From the NCBI GenBank assembly GCA_018814245.1, contig JAHIZN010000337.1, positions 1 through 5,583 of the forward strand: a DNA stretch of 5,583 nt, written 5' to 3'. The DNA is from a bacterium. Its GTDB lineage: Bacteria; UBA9089; CG2-30-40-21. Numbering within the stretch: the first letter of the stretch is position 1; each line of letters starts with the position of its first letter. Positions 5,267 to 5,583 of this stretch are shown here, piece by piece. Below the pieces are notes generated by a model. The model ran no database searches. It was not told the origin of the DNA and saw only the letters and a program-made list of their open reading frames with translations. The position numbers were made by a program, and so were the translations under genes.

Positions 5267-5284
5267 GAGGTAGTACCTCTGGCA
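5267..5284 (+). repeat. 18-bp module, copy 6
   Basis: GAGGTAGTACCTCTGGCA differs from the 2222-2239 copy at one position. It is preceded by GGGACAG, an ACAAG-like loop lacking one A, and followed by GGCTTGCCCCCC and the palindrome that was hit by the MITE. Removing the module leaves GGACAG next to GCTTGCCCCCCTGC, similar to the segment at 1784-1803 that has no module. Confidence 0.82.
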
Positions 5285-5306
5285 GGCTTGCCCCCCTGCA
5301 TTCGCA

Positions 5307-5515
5307 CTTATCCTTACCCACATCTTTGGGGGAACAGAATTCTGATGGGAAATGCTGCAAAATAACAGAAGCATGTACCGCAAAATGATTAATAATTCAA
5401 CAATTCATTAATTCAGCAATTGTCAATTGTTGAATTGCTGAATTGCTGAATTGTTGAATTGCTGAATTGTTGAATTGCTGAATTAATGGTGGTTGGACTT
5501 GTGGGTAAGGATAAG
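5307..5515. mobile_element. 209-bp MITE-like element with 9-bp target duplication
   Basis: The ends are perfect 16-bp terminal inverted repeats: CTTATCCTTACCCACA (5307-5322) and TGTGGGTAAGGATAAG (5500-5515). Directly outside lies GCATTCGCA in the same orientation on both sides (5298-5306 and 5516-5524), a 9-bp target duplication. Removing the element and one duplicate restores a perfect hairpin, GCCCCCCTGC-ATTC-GCAGGGGGGC, of the same family as 1797-1814. No transposase or other gene lies inside, so it would need a transposase supplied elsewhere. The interior holds an octamer tandem repeat and a 16-bp inverted repeat (5406-5421 with 5473-5488). Nine-base duplications are made by several insertion sequence families; I cannot assign one. 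Confidence 0.85.
5425..5484 (+). repeat. AATTG(C/T)TG octamer tandem repeat
   Basis: There are seven full units plus AATT with an 8-bp period, each unit AATTGCTG or AATTGTTG. Three units in inverse orientation (CAACAATT, CATTAATT, CAGCAATT at 5398-5421) lie to the left, so the block can fold back. It sits inside the MITE-like element and is not coding. Copy number is likely to vary by slippage. Confidence 0.93.
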
Positions 5516-5583
5516 GCATTCGCAGGGGGGCAGGCTTTGTCCGCTGCTTGATTGGCTGCTCAAATAATGTACAACTACAAGCA
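5516..5583. other. Right flank of the MITE; no gene seen
   Basis: This holds the second target duplicate (5516-5524) and the right half of the interrupted palindrome (GGGGGGC up to 5531), then unassigned sequence up to the edge. No ORF with a start signal is visible. Confidence 0.5.

Noticed and set aside
5425..5484. CRISPR array
   Set aside because: The period is 8 bp with no spacers; it is a simple tandem repeat.

Overview
The window reads as chromosomal DNA of a diderm (Gram-negative-type), probably uncultured bacterium. Two genes make the ADP-heptose precursor of the lipopolysaccharide inner core, and a divergent gene encodes a secreted protein built of Ig-like repeats. Promoter and Shine-Dalgarno signals are canonical bacterial ones. 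The non-coding parts are crowded with small palindromic repeats, as in many genomes recovered from metagenomes. No marker here fixes the phylum.

Layout. (1) Positions 1-1349, minus strand: the 5' part of a large surface protein gene (signal peptide plus at least five beta-rich domains). It runs off the left edge and includes near-identical 261-bp tandem repeats. (2) 1350-1691: its probable long leader, with a sigma-70-like promoter, a 24-codon ORF with a good Shine-Dalgarno site, and an intrinsic-terminator hairpin just before the surface gene, an arrangement that looks like attenuation. (3) 1692-2356: a gene-free repeat island of hairpins and an 18-bp module that sits inside hairpin loops. 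(4) 2357-4867, plus strand: a near-consensus promoter followed by mtnP, hldA and hldC in one apparent operon. (5) 4868-5583: repeats, a 33-residue lysine-rich protein gene, and a 209-bp MITE-like element with 16-bp terminal inverted repeats and a 9-bp target duplication, inserted into one of the palindromes.

How the genes work together. HldA phosphorylates D-glycero-beta-D-manno-heptose 7-phosphate at C1 and HldC transfers AMP to the product; these are the two activities that E. coli carries fused in HldE. They overlap by 8 nt and are probably translationally coupled. MtnP recycles the methylthioadenosine by-product of S-adenosylmethionine metabolism. It is not part of the heptose pathway, so it appears to share a promoter rather than a pathway with the other two.

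The most unusual content is non-coding: (a) the 18-bp module, present six times, which in two cases can be compared with an empty version of the same hairpin in this window and is then an exact 18-bp insertion directly after a conserved ACAAG loop; (b) the MITE whose target duplication allows the original palindrome to be reconstructed; and (c) the attenuator-like leader of the surface protein. All comparisons were made by eye, with no database search.
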